From Pedobacter africanus (GTDB taxonomy: Bacteria; Bacteroidota; Bacteroidia; Sphingobacteriales; Sphingobacteriaceae): a stretch of DNA of 64,000 nt. Position 1 is the stretch's first letter. Every line of letters begins with the position of its first letter. Below the pieces are notes generated by a model. It was not told the DNA's origin. It was given only the letters and a program-made list of their open reading frames with translations, and did not search any database. This document shows, in pieces, positions 43,634-52,623 of the stretch. Location of the stretch: the NCBI RefSeq assembly GCF_900176535.1, contig NZ_FWXT01000001.1:3286001-3350000 (forward strand). Direction: 5' to 3'. Both the position numbers and the translations under genes were made by a program.

Positions 43634-44529
43634 GCTGTTCTGCGTACTTTTTCCAGCTCCCGCTGCATTACTTTAGCCGTTTGTGTGCTGCCATCATGGC
43701 TCCAGCCCGGAGGATAAAGAAAATATTTCAGCTTGTCTTTAAAGTCAGGGGCTTTCCTGGCATCAGCAATTAAAGCCCTGAACTCATGGAAGATGATGTT
43801 CACGGCGCCCGTATCTTCGGGTTGTTTGGTAAGTCCGTATACGATGTCTTCTTCAGGTACTTCTTCCTGAAAAGTACCGAACATCCGGTCCCACAAGATC
43901 AGTACCATCCCCATGTTTTTGTCAAGATAACGCAGGTTGCTGGCATGGTGTACCCTATGGTGAGAAGGGGTTACAAAAATATACTCAAATATTGGGTGCA
44001 GTTTACCTATGGTTTGGGTATGTACCAGGTTGCCATAAATTTGTGTGACCAGGTAAGCAAACAGGATGTCGAATGCACTAAAGCCCATAAAGGCAAGCGG
44101 CAGGTAAAAGAATACCCGGTATAGCGGCTCAAAAACTGTAGAGCGAAATCCGGTAGTAAGGTTAAAATAAGGGGAGGAGTGATGGGTAACATGCATGGCC
44201 CAGAAAAAGCGTACATAATGGCCGGTATAATGCAGCAGCCAGTACAGCAGGTCCTGCGCCAGGATCAGTACAAGCCAATAGAGGTAAACATTAGAAATAT
44301 GGAACAGGCTGTAATGGCTGTAAACGTAATCCAGCAGCATAAATGTTCCCGCTTTGGTGGCTACATTGATGACAAATGCGGCTGCCATAAGGTAAACATT
44401 GGTGAGGGTGTCACGCCCATGATAGTGTTTCCTGTCATGAACGTAACTAAAATACATCTCGAATAAGGTAAGCAGTATGACGAAGCCAAATAATGCGCCA
44501 ACAGTTATACTTTTATCCAATTCAATCAT
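43630..44529 (-). CDS. Sterol desaturase/fatty-acid hydroxylase-family membrane enzyme
   Basis: Integral membrane di-iron oxygenase of 299 residues. The three histidine boxes are visible: H-Y-T-G-H near residue 100, H-V-T-H-H-S near 115 and H-H-R-V-H-H near 193. Four to five membrane helices surround them. The family hydroxylates or desaturates lipids, carotenoids or sterol-like compounds, and the actual lipid is unknown. It is followed by no obvious partner and lies 11 bp upstream (in coordinate order) of the DUF4249 stop codon. Confidence 0.93.
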   Translation of the reverse strand: MIELDKSITVGALFGFVILLTLFEMYFSYVHDRKHYHGRDTLTNVYLMAAAFVINVATKAGTFMLLDYVYSHYSLFHISNVYLYWLVLILAQDLLYWLLHYTGHYVRFFWAMHVTHHSSPYFNLTTGFRSTVFEPLYRVFFYLPLAFMGFSAFDILFAYLVTQIYGNLVHTQTIGKLHPIFEYIFVTPSHHRVHHASNLRYLDKNMGMVLILWDRMFGTFQEEVPEEDIVYGLTKQPEDTGAVNIIFHEFRALIADARKAPDFKDKLKYFLYPPGWSHDGSTQTAKVMQRELEKVRRTA

Positions 44530-44540
44530 TTTTTTATTTA

Positions 44541-45341
44541 TTAAGGTATTGTTATTGTTTTACGTGCAGAGGTATGGGCACTGAAAAATCCCAGCGCACC
44601 ACCACTGATGTTACTCAGCGGGTTGGTAGGTGCAGCACCATTATCGCTTCCGTTAGCACCAAACAGGCTAAACAGATAGGTAAAAACCGGCTCATCAATA
44701 CAATGCATCTCCGCGGTTAACCTATCGCCTTTTTTCAGGTTAAGCGCCCGGTTTTTTGTTCTGTTCTCAAATACAAGGTACTCATTAACTTCCTGTCCCG
44801 GAGTATATTCATCATTAAGGACTTTATAGCCGATTTGCAGCTGATCATTGATGTATTGCTGAAACCAGTACCTGTTTCCGGGCGCTACAGGATCCTTAAA
44901 TTTTACCCTGGGTGTTGCCCTGGTCGTATCAACGTCATTCGGCTTAAGTGTAAAATCCAGGAACTCAACAACAGCAGGCATGGTACTGGAGGCTGTAAAA
45001 ACCTCTCCCTTAATGTTAACGCTAAGGCGATAGGTTTGTCCGGGTGTCCCCGTAACTGCCGTACTTTCATAAATACCTTTTGACGTTTCTGTTAACATAA
45101 ATGTATTGCCGTTATTTTCAATTTTTACACTAGCCCCGCTTATCCCGTTAAACTGGTTGTCATCGCCAAAGTTCTTGGTTTCACTAATTGCAACCTTAGC
45201 GCCATTTGGCTGGTTGGTAACTGTTCCTTCAATTACATATTTTGGTGATTCATTGTCCTTCAGTTTAAGATCAATAGCTTTTTCGCAAGACCAGAGCATT
45301 GAAATTGATGCCAAAATTATAAAACGAACTACTGTTTTCAT
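44541..45341 (-). CDS. DUF4249 lipoprotein, partner of the TonB receptor
   Basis: Lipoprotein of 266 residues when started at the ATG at 45341, which gives a signal peptide ending L-W-S-C (Cys about residue 18). A longer frame upstream would overlap the receptor gene and lacks a signal. The mature protein is beta-rich and begins E-K-A-I-D-L-K-L, with Y-V-I-E-G-T-V-T-N as in DUF4249 proteins, which regularly follow STN-carrying TonB receptors. It begins 4 bp after that receptor's stop. It is probably a surface ligand-binding subunit. Confidence 0.88.
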   Translation of the reverse strand: MKTVVRFIILASISMLWSCEKAIDLKLKDNESPKYVIEGTVTNQPNGAKVAISETKNFGDDNQFNGISGASVKIENNGNTFMLTETSKGIYESTAVTGTPGQTYRLSVNIKGEVFTASSTMPAVVEFLDFTLKPNDVDTTRATPRVKFKDPVAPGNRYWFQQYINDQLQIGYKVLNDEYTPGQEVNEYLVFENRTKNRALNLKKGDRLTAEMHCIDEPVFTYLFSLFGANGSDNGAAPTNPLSNISGGALGFFSAHTSARKTITIP

Positions 45342-45345
45342 AGTG

Positions 45346-47991
45346 TTAAAATTTAAAATTATACGAAATTGACGGAACGAACCTGAAAAGGGTTGTTCGG
45401 ATGGCTTCCGTTCTGTTGGGGTCTGTTTCTTTATCTTTAAAGGTAATGCGGTAGGCATTTTCACGGCCATAGGCATTGTACAGACTGAAATTAAGTTCCG
45501 ATGAGAATTTTTTGGTTTGTTTCAGCAGCTTTGTGGCCCCTATATCCAAGCGATGGTAACTTGGCATGCGGTCGGCATTGCGTTCCGAGAAAAAGAAATA
45601 GCTATGTCCCAGCATCTTGTATTTTCCGTTTGGAAAAGTTACCGCATTGCCGGTGGCAAATACCCAATTGGCCGATAGCGACCACTTTTTACTGAGCTGG
45701 TACATGCTTACGATAGAAATATCATGCGTTCTGTCCTGCCTGGCGTTGTACCAGTTGTTATTATTGATGCCATCGATCTGCCTTTCCGTTTTTGACAGGG
45801 TATAAGCCAGCCATCCGGTTAATTTCCCTGTTTTCTTTTTAATCAGAAATTCTGCTCCGTATGCCCTTCCTTTACCATAAAGCAATTGTGTTTCAATGGG
45901 CTGGTTGGTGTAAATGTCGGCCCCGTTACGGTAATCTATCTGATTTTGAAGCGTCTTGTAATAGGTTTCCACAGTAAGTTCATAAGCATTGCCGCCAAGG
46001 TTTTTGTAATAGCCTAAAGACACCTGGTCACTCAGTTCAGGCTTAATGATATTGGTGCTGGCCACCCACCTGTCTGTTGGAGAGGAGGAGTTAGCGTTGG
46101 AAATCAGGTGCAGGTTCTGGGCATTCCTTACGTAGGAAGCCTTAATGGAGCTCGATTCATTTAACTGCAAAGCTGCTGCGAACCTGGGTTCCAGGTTAAC
46201 ATAGGTCTTTACCAGCTCCCCTGGCTTATAACTTGTAGCGCCCGTCACTTTGCCTTCCGTATCTAAAGTATAGTAATCGCCTTTCCCAAGGATACTAAAG
46301 GCCGAAACACGCAAACCGTAGGTGAAACTAAGTACAGGACTGGCTTTCCAGGTATTGCTGATGTAAACTGCATTTTCAAGGGAATACCTGTCCTGAAGCT
46401 TCTGCGAGATAAAGCCAGAATCCCCATTGGCCTGAACTTCTCCGGGCTTAATGGTATGAAAAATGGAGTTGAAACCAAAACTAAGGGTATTTTTGTCGTT
46501 GGCATACCATTGGAGGTCTTCCTTAAAGTTCCAATCCCTGATCTGTGAGAATAGCCTTACCGAACTTTCGTCTCCATTCGACTGGATCTTATAATTGAAA
46601 TTGCTAAAGATCAGCGAGGTATTCGAAAACAGCTTGCTGCTGAAAATATGGTTCCAGCGCAGGGTAGAGGTAGCATTGCCCCAGTTGATCCCTGACAGGT
46701 TATCACTCCTCAGCACATCTTTTCCAAAATAGCCCGAAATGAACAGGCGGTCTTTTTCCCCGAGGTAATAATTGGCCTTTAGGTTAAGGTCATAAAAATA
46801 AAGCTGGGTATTTTTAGTTGCCGAATCGCCCGAAAGTTTCAGGAACATATCGGCATAGGTTCTTCTGGCCGAAATCAGGAAAGAGGATTTATCTTTCTGG
46901 ATGGGCCCTTCTGCATTTACCCGGGCAGCGATAAGACCAATACCCCCGCTTACACCAAATTTCTGGTTATTGCCCTCGTTCATCTTAACATCCAGCACAG
47001 AGGACAACCCGCCGCCATATTGCGCCGGCATTCCGCTTTTATAAAGCGTTACATTTTTTATGGCGTCAGAGTTAAAGGTCGAAAAGAACCCGAGCAGGTG
47101 TGTGGCGTTATACACCGGGGCTTCATCCAGCAAGATCATGTTCTGGTCTGCACTACCGCCCCGTACAAAAAAACCTCCGCTTCCTTCCCCTGAAGTTTTT
47201 ACGCCCGGTAAAAGCTGCAATGTTTTGATCACATCACGTTCACCAAGCAGAACGGGTACATTTTTTGTTTCGCTGATGCTCAGTCGTTCCATTCCCATCT
47301 GCGGGTTCTCAATATTTCTTTTGCCCGCATTGGCACTTATGGTTACCGTTTCAAGCTCATTCAGGTCGTCGTCAAGTGCGATATTCAAAACCAGGTTTTT
47401 ATCCAGCTCTACTTGTACTTTATGGCTTTTTGAACCTACGGCCTTTGCTTCGATGGCATAATTCCCTTTAGGCAGGGTGATGGAATAAAAACCATATTCG
47501 TTGCTGAATGTGGCGTATTTCGTACCGCTTATCCGTATGGTGGCTGCAATCAGGGTTTCTCCCGTAGCTGTAGATTTAATAGTACCACTTAAAGTATGTT
47601 TTTCCTGATTTTGTCCCGGATTGGCCGCCGGGTCGGCCACCGGCTTTTTTTCCTTAGCAGGATCTAATCGTATAAAAACCTCTTTGTCTAAGGCACTGAA
47701 CCGGAGGGCCTCGTTCATAAATGCGGCCTCAAGCACAGCCGCCAGCGGCTTATCCCTGGCACTAACACTGATCCTGATCTTACTGAGCGCGATCTGTTCG
47801 TTATAAGTGAATTTTACCCCGCTTACCCTGGTGATCTTATCCAGGGCAGTTTTTAAGGGCTCGTCTTTGAGCGTGATGCTTACCTTCTTTGCCAGCTGAT
47901 CCTGCGCCCGGGCCTGGACTTGGGCCAGGGCCAGCAGGAGCAATATCAGGCTAATGAGTGTCAGGAGTCTGACAGGTCCAATTGATTTCAT
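45346..47991 (-). CDS. TonB-dependent receptor with STN signalling domain (FecA-like)
   Basis: Outer-membrane receptor of 881 residues. After a signal peptide (about 1-29), a secretin/TonB short N-terminal domain spans about 35-105 and would contact the anti-sigma factor. A carboxypeptidase-regulatory-like domain spans about 130-215. The plug domain includes L-L-P-G-V-K-T-S-G-E-G-S-G-G-F-F-V-R-G-G near residue 265. The barrel ends in a C-terminal Phe. It follows FecR-like and ECF sigma genes, making a cell-surface signalling system. The ligand is not evident; no iron-transport genes are adjacent. Confidence 0.95.
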   Translation of the reverse strand: MKSIGPVRLLTLISLILLLLALAQVQARAQDQLAKKVSITLKDEPLKTALDKITRVSGVKFTYNEQIALSKIRISVSARDKPLAAVLEAAFMNEALRFSALDKEVFIRLDPAKEKKPVADPAANPGQNQEKHTLSGTIKSTATGETLIAATIRISGTKYATFSNEYGFYSITLPKGNYAIEAKAVGSKSHKVQVELDKNLVLNIALDDDLNELETVTISANAGKRNIENPQMGMERLSISETKNVPVLLGERDVIKTLQLLPGVKTSGEGSGGFFVRGGSADQNMILLDEAPVYNATHLLGFFSTFNSDAIKNVTLYKSGMPAQYGGGLSSVLDVKMNEGNNQKFGVSGGIGLIAARVNAEGPIQKDKSSFLISARRTYADMFLKLSGDSATKNTQLYFYDLNLKANYYLGEKDRLFISGYFGKDVLRSDNLSGINWGNATSTLRWNHIFSSKLFSNTSLIFSNFNYKIQSNGDESSVRLFSQIRDWNFKEDLQWYANDKNTLSFGFNSIFHTIKPGEVQANGDSGFISQKLQDRYSLENAVYISNTWKASPVLSFTYGLRVSAFSILGKGDYYTLDTEGKVTGATSYKPGELVKTYVNLEPRFAAALQLNESSSIKASYVRNAQNLHLISNANSSSPTDRWVASTNIIKPELSDQVSLGYYKNLGGNAYELTVETYYKTLQNQIDYRNGADIYTNQPIETQLLYGKGRAYGAEFLIKKKTGKLTGWLAYTLSKTERQIDGINNNNWYNARQDRTHDISIVSMYQLSKKWSLSANWVFATGNAVTFPNGKYKMLGHSYFFFSERNADRMPSYHRLDIGATKLLKQTKKFSSELNFSLYNAYGRENAYRITFKDKETDPNRTEAIRTTLFRFVPSISYNFKF

Positions 47992-48033
47992 ATGTGTATG
48001 TTTGTGTGTGTTGCGTGAAGCGTGCGTTTCAGT

Positions 48034-48999
48034 TTAATATTTAAGGATGATATACTGCGTGCCCTCTTTTTTCCATTGGGCTTCCATGACTGTGGAGAAT
48101 TTGTTTAAGGTTTCGGCCAATGGATCGGTCATCTTGAGATGGCCATAAAACGCACTTTCTATCAGGCTGCTATCAGTTTTGATCTGAATACCATACTGAT
48201 TTTCCAGGTCACGGATCACCTCCCCAAGCGCTGCTCCCCTGTATTCATATAAGCCTAACCTTTTATTCAGGAAAGCAGCAGCATCAGGATAGTCTACCTT
48301 ACTGATACTCGCTGCAGCTTTATCAACAATAATGCGCTGATTGGCCACTATCGTATCCCTTTGGGTAGTGTTTTGGCCTTGGAGGGCCACGGCTACCTTA
48401 CCGGTAACCAGGGTAACATTTATGGTGTTTTGTTGTGTGTAAGCCGTAACATTAAAGCTGGTTCCCAGCACCGTAGTGCTCACTTGGCCGCTTTTAATGA
48501 TAAATGGGTGCCGGACATCGTGAGTGACTTCAAAAAAAGCTTCACCTTCAAGCGTTACGTTTCGCTCCGTTCCCTCAAATTTTTCCGGGTACCCGAGTTT
48601 ACTATTCGGACTAAGCCAAACCCTCGTCCCGTCGGGTAGACTTACCAGTTTGCGCTCAGCAGTTGCTGTAAGTAACTGGTGCGCCGGTGCAGGCGCAATC
48701 AGTCTGCTGAGGTCCGACCTATACAGGTACAGGCCAGACAAAATCAGTAATACTGCCGCGGCACTGACCAATCTTCGCCATAGCTGCACTGTTTTTCTTT
48801 CCTGCGGAAGGAAAGGAGGGGTAAGCCCCTTTTCAGGAGATAAAGCGGTCTGATCCCAGGTGTCGGACAGCAGGGCCATAAGCTCCTGATCGTCCCTCCT
48901 TTTTTCCAGCAGATCGAAAAAATGCTTAAGTTCTTCTGCTGTGCAGGAATTGCTTAAGTAAAGCTGATATAAGTGTTTAAATTGTTCTTTTTCGCTCAC
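48034..48999 (-). CDS. FecR-family anti-sigma factor (GTG start)
   Basis: Inner-membrane signal transducer of 321 residues. The cytoplasmic N-terminal segment (about 1-85) holds the sigma-binding part. A membrane helix lies at about residues 78-96. The periplasmic FecR domain (about 110-215) has the L-P-D-G-T-R-V-W-L motif and G-E-A-F-F-E-V. A C-terminal DUF4974 (about 250-320) is present. No ATG exists near the N-terminus, and the GTG at 48999 gives the expected family start. It lies between the sigma gene and the STN receptor. Confidence 0.93.
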   Translation of the reverse strand: MSEKEQFKHLYQLYLSNSCTAEELKHFFDLLEKRRDDQELMALLSDTWDQTALSPEKGLTPPFLPQERKTVQLWRRLVSAAAVLLILSGLYLYRSDLSRLIAPAPAHQLLTATAERKLVSLPDGTRVWLSPNSKLGYPEKFEGTERNVTLEGEAFFEVTHDVRHPFIIKSGQVSTTVLGTSFNVTAYTQQNTINVTLVTGKVAVALQGQNTTQRDTIVANQRIIVDKAAASISKVDYPDAAAFLNKRLGLYEYRGAALGEVIRDLENQYGIQIKTDSSLIESAFYGHLKMTDPLAETLNKFSTVMEAQWKKEGTQYIILKY

Positions 49000-49070
49000 A
49001 GTTTATTCGTTTAAACAGGGTGCTTTTAAGCTGCCCGTTTATTACAATACAATTGAAAAAGGCAAGAGGA

Positions 49071-49679
49071 CTAGTTGGGGCGAAAATAATTTGATGAAGC
49101 AATAAGAAAACAGATGATACTGCCATGTTTACTCACATAGCTGCGGATAAATTTAGTAGCCTCAACCATATGGTTTTTTACGGTGTTCTTAGAAATGTTC
49201 AGTTTTTCAGCGATCTGGTCATGGGTCATTTCCTCATTACGGCTCATCTGGTAAATCAGCTTTTTTTGAGGTGGTAAAAGCTCAATAGCCTTGTCGTAGG
49301 TTTTCAGCAGTTCCTTTTCCAGTAAGTTGTCCTCTGTGGTATTGCGTATGGTGTCTATGTAATTGAATATCTCTTCCTGCAGCACCTTATCGCGGGCTGC
49401 TTTTTTCAGGTGGTTCAATACATGGTTGAGGGTAATCTTTTTGAGGTAGGCCCCAAAGTTGAGTTCGGTATTGATCTGCTCTTTTTTTTGCCAGATCCGG
49501 ATAAACACTTCCTGTACAATTTCCTCTGCCGTTTCCGGTGATTTGCATAAATTACAGGCGTAAACATACATTTTTGCCCGGTAGAGGTTGTACACATCGG
49601 CAAATGCCAGCTGATCTCCCTTCCTGAGTTTGATGAGCAGTTCAATGTCTTCTGTTGTTGCCGGTTGATCTGTATGCAT
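49071..49679 (-). CDS. ECF sigma factor (FecI-like)
   Basis: Sigma-70 family protein of 202 residues. Region 2 includes P-E-T-A-E-E-I-V-Q-E-V-F-I-R-I-W (about 50-65). Region 4 includes Q-I-A-E-K-L-N-I-S-K-N-T-V-K-N-H-M (about 155-171). It is the first gene of the sigma / FecR / STN receptor / DUF4249 series on the minus strand, spaced 71 bp before the anti-sigma gene. It should direct transcription of this transport operon when the receptor is occupied. Confidence 0.94.
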   Translation of the reverse strand: MHTDQPATTEDIELLIKLRKGDQLAFADVYNLYRAKMYVYACNLCKSPETAEEIVQEVFIRIWQKKEQINTELNFGAYLKKITLNHVLNHLKKAARDKVLQEEIFNYIDTIRNTTEDNLLEKELLKTYDKAIELLPPQKKLIYQMSRNEEMTHDQIAEKLNISKNTVKNHMVEATKFIRSYVSKHGSIICFLIASSNYFRPN

Positions 49680-49751
49680 GAAAAATTATTGCGCCCAATG
49701 TTAAATAAATTTTTCAATACTAAGAAATCGGTAGTAATGGCAGGGCTTTTT

Positions 49752-50867
49752 TTACCTTCCGGTGAGATCGATGCGGAAACTGTCGAACAGGCTTGCCTTT
49801 AACGATGCGGCTGCCAGCATAGGGTCTGATATCACGGTATAATACGCTCCTTTGATGCTGAAATCAAAAGGTGTTTTTTCCAGGGTAATCTTTAGGAACC
49901 CATGTTTGTTATCGCAGTACTTGTCCAGATGCACCTGATCCAGAGCAGGGTTATGTAGCTCATAGGCTGGATTATACGGATCGGCAAGTGCGTGCAATGC
50001 GTCAAACCCACCGGCACCTGCCACAATAAAAGGGACAGTTTTTCCATCTGCATATTGCTTACTGAACCGTTGGTAATTGTGCACATGGCCGCTGAAAACA
50101 ATATCGGGCTTTACGCCCGCCTCTTCGAATGCACCTTCTAAAAATTCGATCATCGGCAGGCTCGATCCATGGTTAACATCAGCCGAGTAGGGAGCATGAT
50201 GCAGACACACGATAATTGCTTTCTCTGCTCTGTGTTTCGCAGCGTGTTGTAACTCCCCGATGAACCAGCTTCGCTGTTCTTTTTTGATGCAGCCATATTT
50301 CGGGACATTCGTATAAAGACCTATAATCGTGGCCAGGGGGGCTTCCATAGTCCAGTAAGCATGCGGCTGTACCTGGCTTTTTCTTTTACTGTCCGGACTA
50401 AAATAAATGGTTCTGGGGGCACTATTGCAAAAGGTCGTATAGAAGGCTTCCAGGCTGTCGTAATGCTCGCTTTCCGGATTGATATCACCGTCGTGGTTCC
50501 CGGCGATTGCGTAGACCTGGCCAGGGTAAGCTTCAAAAGGCTCAAGAAACTGCGGCGCATATTGTTCTGCCTCACCATAATGGTATACAATGTCGCCCAA
50601 ATGGTATAAAAAAGAGGGCGCTTCTTTTTCGGCATACTGGGCCGCCATTTGTTTGGCAACTATTTGCTGGTTACCGGGAGCATTTACGCTGCCTGTATCG
50701 CCAACCATATGAAATATCAGCTTATCCTTACCGGCAGGGATATCGGCGCTCAGGCGATATGGATAGCTGCCTGTTGCCACAGGCAGTGGCTGGAATTTAT
50801 GCGAATCATCCAGCTGTTCTGTTTTTAAAACAGCGCTGTACAGGGTTTTTGTGCTGATCATAACCAT
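49752..50867 (-). CDS. Calcineurin-like metallophosphoesterase (purple acid phosphatase type)
   Basis: Protein of 371 residues with the five metallophosphoesterase blocks. They are a degenerate D-x-x motif (M-V-G-D-T-G-S near 55), H-L-G-D-I-V-Y near 88, G-N-H-D-G near 122, C-L-H-H-A-P-Y near 218, and F-S-G-H-V-H-N-Y near 257. The L-G-D-x(n)-G-N-H-D spacing is normal. No clear signal peptide is visible, so it may be cytoplasmic. It stands alone upstream of the sigma-factor operon; the substrate is unknown. Confidence 0.9.
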   Translation of the reverse strand: MVMISTKTLYSAVLKTEQLDDSHKFQPLPVATGSYPYRLSADIPAGKDKLIFHMVGDTGSVNAPGNQQIVAKQMAAQYAEKEAPSFLYHLGDIVYHYGEAEQYAPQFLEPFEAYPGQVYAIAGNHDGDINPESEHYDSLEAFYTTFCNSAPRTIYFSPDSKRKSQVQPHAYWTMEAPLATIIGLYTNVPKYGCIKKEQRSWFIGELQHAAKHRAEKAIIVCLHHAPYSADVNHGSSLPMIEFLEGAFEEAGVKPDIVFSGHVHNYQRFSKQYADGKTVPFIVAGAGGFDALHALADPYNPAYELHNPALDQVHLDKYCDNKHGFLKITLEKTPFDFSIKGAYYTVISDPMLAAASLKASLFDSFRIDLTGR

Positions 50868-51061
50868 ATGTTTTTGACTACAATAAAATTAATGCCGTTG
50901 TATTAAATTATTGTTAAGAAAAGAATAACAACCAATTTTGGGGATTTAAACTAAACTGTAATCCTGGTGTAATTAAATGCTGTTCCGGGGTGTATTCGGC
51001 TGGTATTGTAACATTTGCATTATTTTATTCTCTAATTTTGAAAATCAAATTAAAGATCTTT

Positions 51062-51247
51062 ATGAAACCTTTCATTTTTTTAGCTGCTGTGGTAATGGGC
51101 CTTAGCGCTTGTGACAACACTAAATTGCAGCTAAGAGCACCTGAGCCCGGCAAAGCCAGTGAAATGGCATCCACTATAAAAACAGATACCAGTAAAGCAG
51201 ACACCTTTAAGCTGGATACGGTAAAAGCAGTAGCCGTAAAACACTAA
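51062..51247 (+). CDS. Small lipoprotein
   Basis: Peptide of 61 residues from the ATG at 51062. The signal peptide M-K-P-F-I-F-L-A-A-V-V-M-G ends in lipobox L-S-A-C at about residue 17. The short mature tail is rich in Lys, Thr, Asp and Ala, with near-repeats of T-D-T-S-K-A-D-T / L-D-T-V-K-A. It has no known domain. A longer frame from upstream would place 24 residues before the signal and is rejected. The role is unknown; it may be an envelope spacer. Confidence 0.7.
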   Translation: MKPFIFLAAVVMGLSACDNTKLQLRAPEPGKASEMASTIKTDTSKADTFKLDTVKAVAVKH

Positions 51248-51263
51248 AAACTGTTTTGCTGTG

Positions 51264-51271
51264 TATATTTG
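51264..51271 (+). promoter_or_regulatory. Candidate -7 element for the WYL regulator gene
   Basis: TATATTTG matches TAnnTTTG and ends only 5 bp before the ATG at 51277, implying a leaderless or nearly leaderless transcript if used. Confidence 0.4.
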
Positions 51272-51276
51272 CTTTT

Positions 51277-51996
51277 ATGCCAATGGAACACAGCGGAATA
51301 TCAAGACTGCCCAGGCTTACGGCCATACTCACTTGTCTTCAAACCAAGCGGCTTACTACAGCTACAGAGCTGGCCGAAAAATTTGAGGTGAGTGTCAGGA
51401 CCATTTACCGTGACATCAGAGCACTGGAAGCTGCAGGCATTCCCATTTTTACCGAAGAAGGAAAAGGCTACTCCCTGGTTGACGGCTACAGATTGCCGCC
51501 GGTTAGTTTTACGGAAAGCCAGGCGAATGCACTCATTACTGCCGAACAACTGGTGCTGAGAAATAAGGACGCTTCTTTTGTTAAGGAATATACCGAAGCC
51601 ATCACCAAAATAAAAGCGGTATTAAAAGAGAATACAAAGGATAAAGCTAACTTGTTGTCCAAAAGGATTGCCATCAGGAACAATCTTCAGAACAGCAGCA
51701 CCAGCAACAACCTTTCTGTGGTACAGCTTGCACTTACAGGATTCAACCTCGTAGAGATTGCTTATCGCGATGAACAGGCACAGGAAACGACAAGGATTTT
51801 AGAGCCATTTGCCCTTTACAGCACCCAGGAGAACTGGATACTAATTGCCTTTTGCAGGCTCAGAAAAGATTACCGGACCTTTCGTTTAGACCGGATCATT
51901 CAGCTCCAAACCCTCAGCGAAAAATTTGAGCCCCATAAAATGTCGCTCGCGGAGTATTTTGAGCTTTGCAGAATCAAATCCCAAGCCCTGACATAG
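51277..51996 (+). CDS. WYL-domain transcriptional regulator (YafY type)
   Basis: Regulator of 239 residues from the ATG at 51277 (a second ATG is two codons on; a TTG further upstream is unlikely). The N-terminal HTH_11 domain is clear: R-L-P-R-L-T-A-I-L-T-C-L-Q, then S-V-R-T-I-Y-R-D-I-R-A-L-E near residue 45. The WYL domain fills about 130-205 with E-N-W-I-L-I-A-F-C-R-L-R-K-D-Y-R-T-F-R-L-D-R-I, where the usual W-Y-L reads W-I-L. It is followed 44 bp later by a GyrI-like ligand-binding protein, a common pairing. Confidence 0.9.
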   Translation: MPMEHSGISRLPRLTAILTCLQTKRLTTATELAEKFEVSVRTIYRDIRALEAAGIPIFTEEGKGYSLVDGYRLPPVSFTESQANALITAEQLVLRNKDASFVKEYTEAITKIKAVLKENTKDKANLLSKRIAIRNNLQNSSTSNNLSVVQLALTGFNLVEIAYRDEQAQETTRILEPFALYSTQENWILIAFCRLRKDYRTFRLDRIIQLQTLSEKFEPHKMSLAEYFELCRIKSQALT

Positions 51997-52015
51997 GGCT
52001 GTCACAAGCCGGGTA

Positions 52016-52023
52016 TATATTTG
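52016..52023 (+). promoter_or_regulatory. Candidate -7 element for the GyrI-like gene
   Basis: TATATTTG lies 17 bp upstream of the ATG at 52041, so the gene may also be transcribed independently of the WYL regulator gene. No clear -33 is seen. Confidence 0.35.
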
Positions 52024-52040
52024 CTGTAAAATGTATTAAA

Positions 52041-52502
52041 ATGGAAAAACAAACACTCAATTCATTTCCTGTGATAGGAATTACAGTCAGAACATGTAAT
52101 GCAGACGGAAGCGCTGCCAGGGATATTCCCGAACTTTGGGCCAGGTTTCATGCTGCTCAAATAGCAGGGCAACTGAGCAATATGGCCGGTCCGGAAATCT
52201 ATAGCATTTATACCGGTTATGAGGGCGATTATACCCAGCCTTACACCACCCTGATTGGCTACAAAGTGGAAAACCTTGACCATATACCAGAAGGACTGAC
52301 AGGTATCATGATAGGGGGCGGCAGTTATGAGAAACGCACAGTAAAAGGCAACCTGCATAAAGGACTGGTATACGATGCCTGGGTAGAAATCTGGAACTCG
52401 GACCTGCAAAGGGCTTATACTGCTGACTTTGAAGTTTACGGAGCAGCGGCCCGGGATCCGGAGGATGCAACTGTCGAAATTTACATTTCCCTCAGACCCT
52501 GA
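52041..52502 (+). CDS. GyrI-like/AraC effector-binding domain protein
   Basis: Stand-alone small-molecule-binding domain of 153 residues from the ATG at 52041 (M-E-K-Q). The pattern V-I-G-I-T-V-R-T near the start, the W-A-R-F-H motif, the Y-T-T-L-I-G-Y-K-V strand and the final V-E-I-Y-I-S-L-R-P are typical of GyrI-like domains, which bind drugs or hydrophobic ligands. A longer frame overlapping the WYL gene is unlikely. It probably works with, or is regulated by, the WYL regulator. Confidence 0.87.
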   Translation: MEKQTLNSFPVIGITVRTCNADGSAARDIPELWARFHAAQIAGQLSNMAGPEIYSIYTGYEGDYTQPYTTLIGYKVENLDHIPEGLTGIMIGGGSYEKRTVKGNLHKGLVYDAWVEIWNSDLQRAYTADFEVYGAAARDPEDATVEIYISLRP

Positions 52503-52623
52503 AGCTGAGCACATTTTTCCGGCAGGTATCGGCACACAAACCTGTAACAAAATCATTTGCTGTGTCTCCAATAGCAGATGGTTAAATATCTTTTACTAAG
52601 TTTGAATAACTAACTCATTTTTT

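Noticed and set aside
44541..45476. Longer version of the DUF4249 protein starting inside the receptor gene
   Set aside because: The extra N-terminus has no signal peptide and overlaps the receptor's coding end; the ATG at 45341 gives a proper lipoprotein signal.
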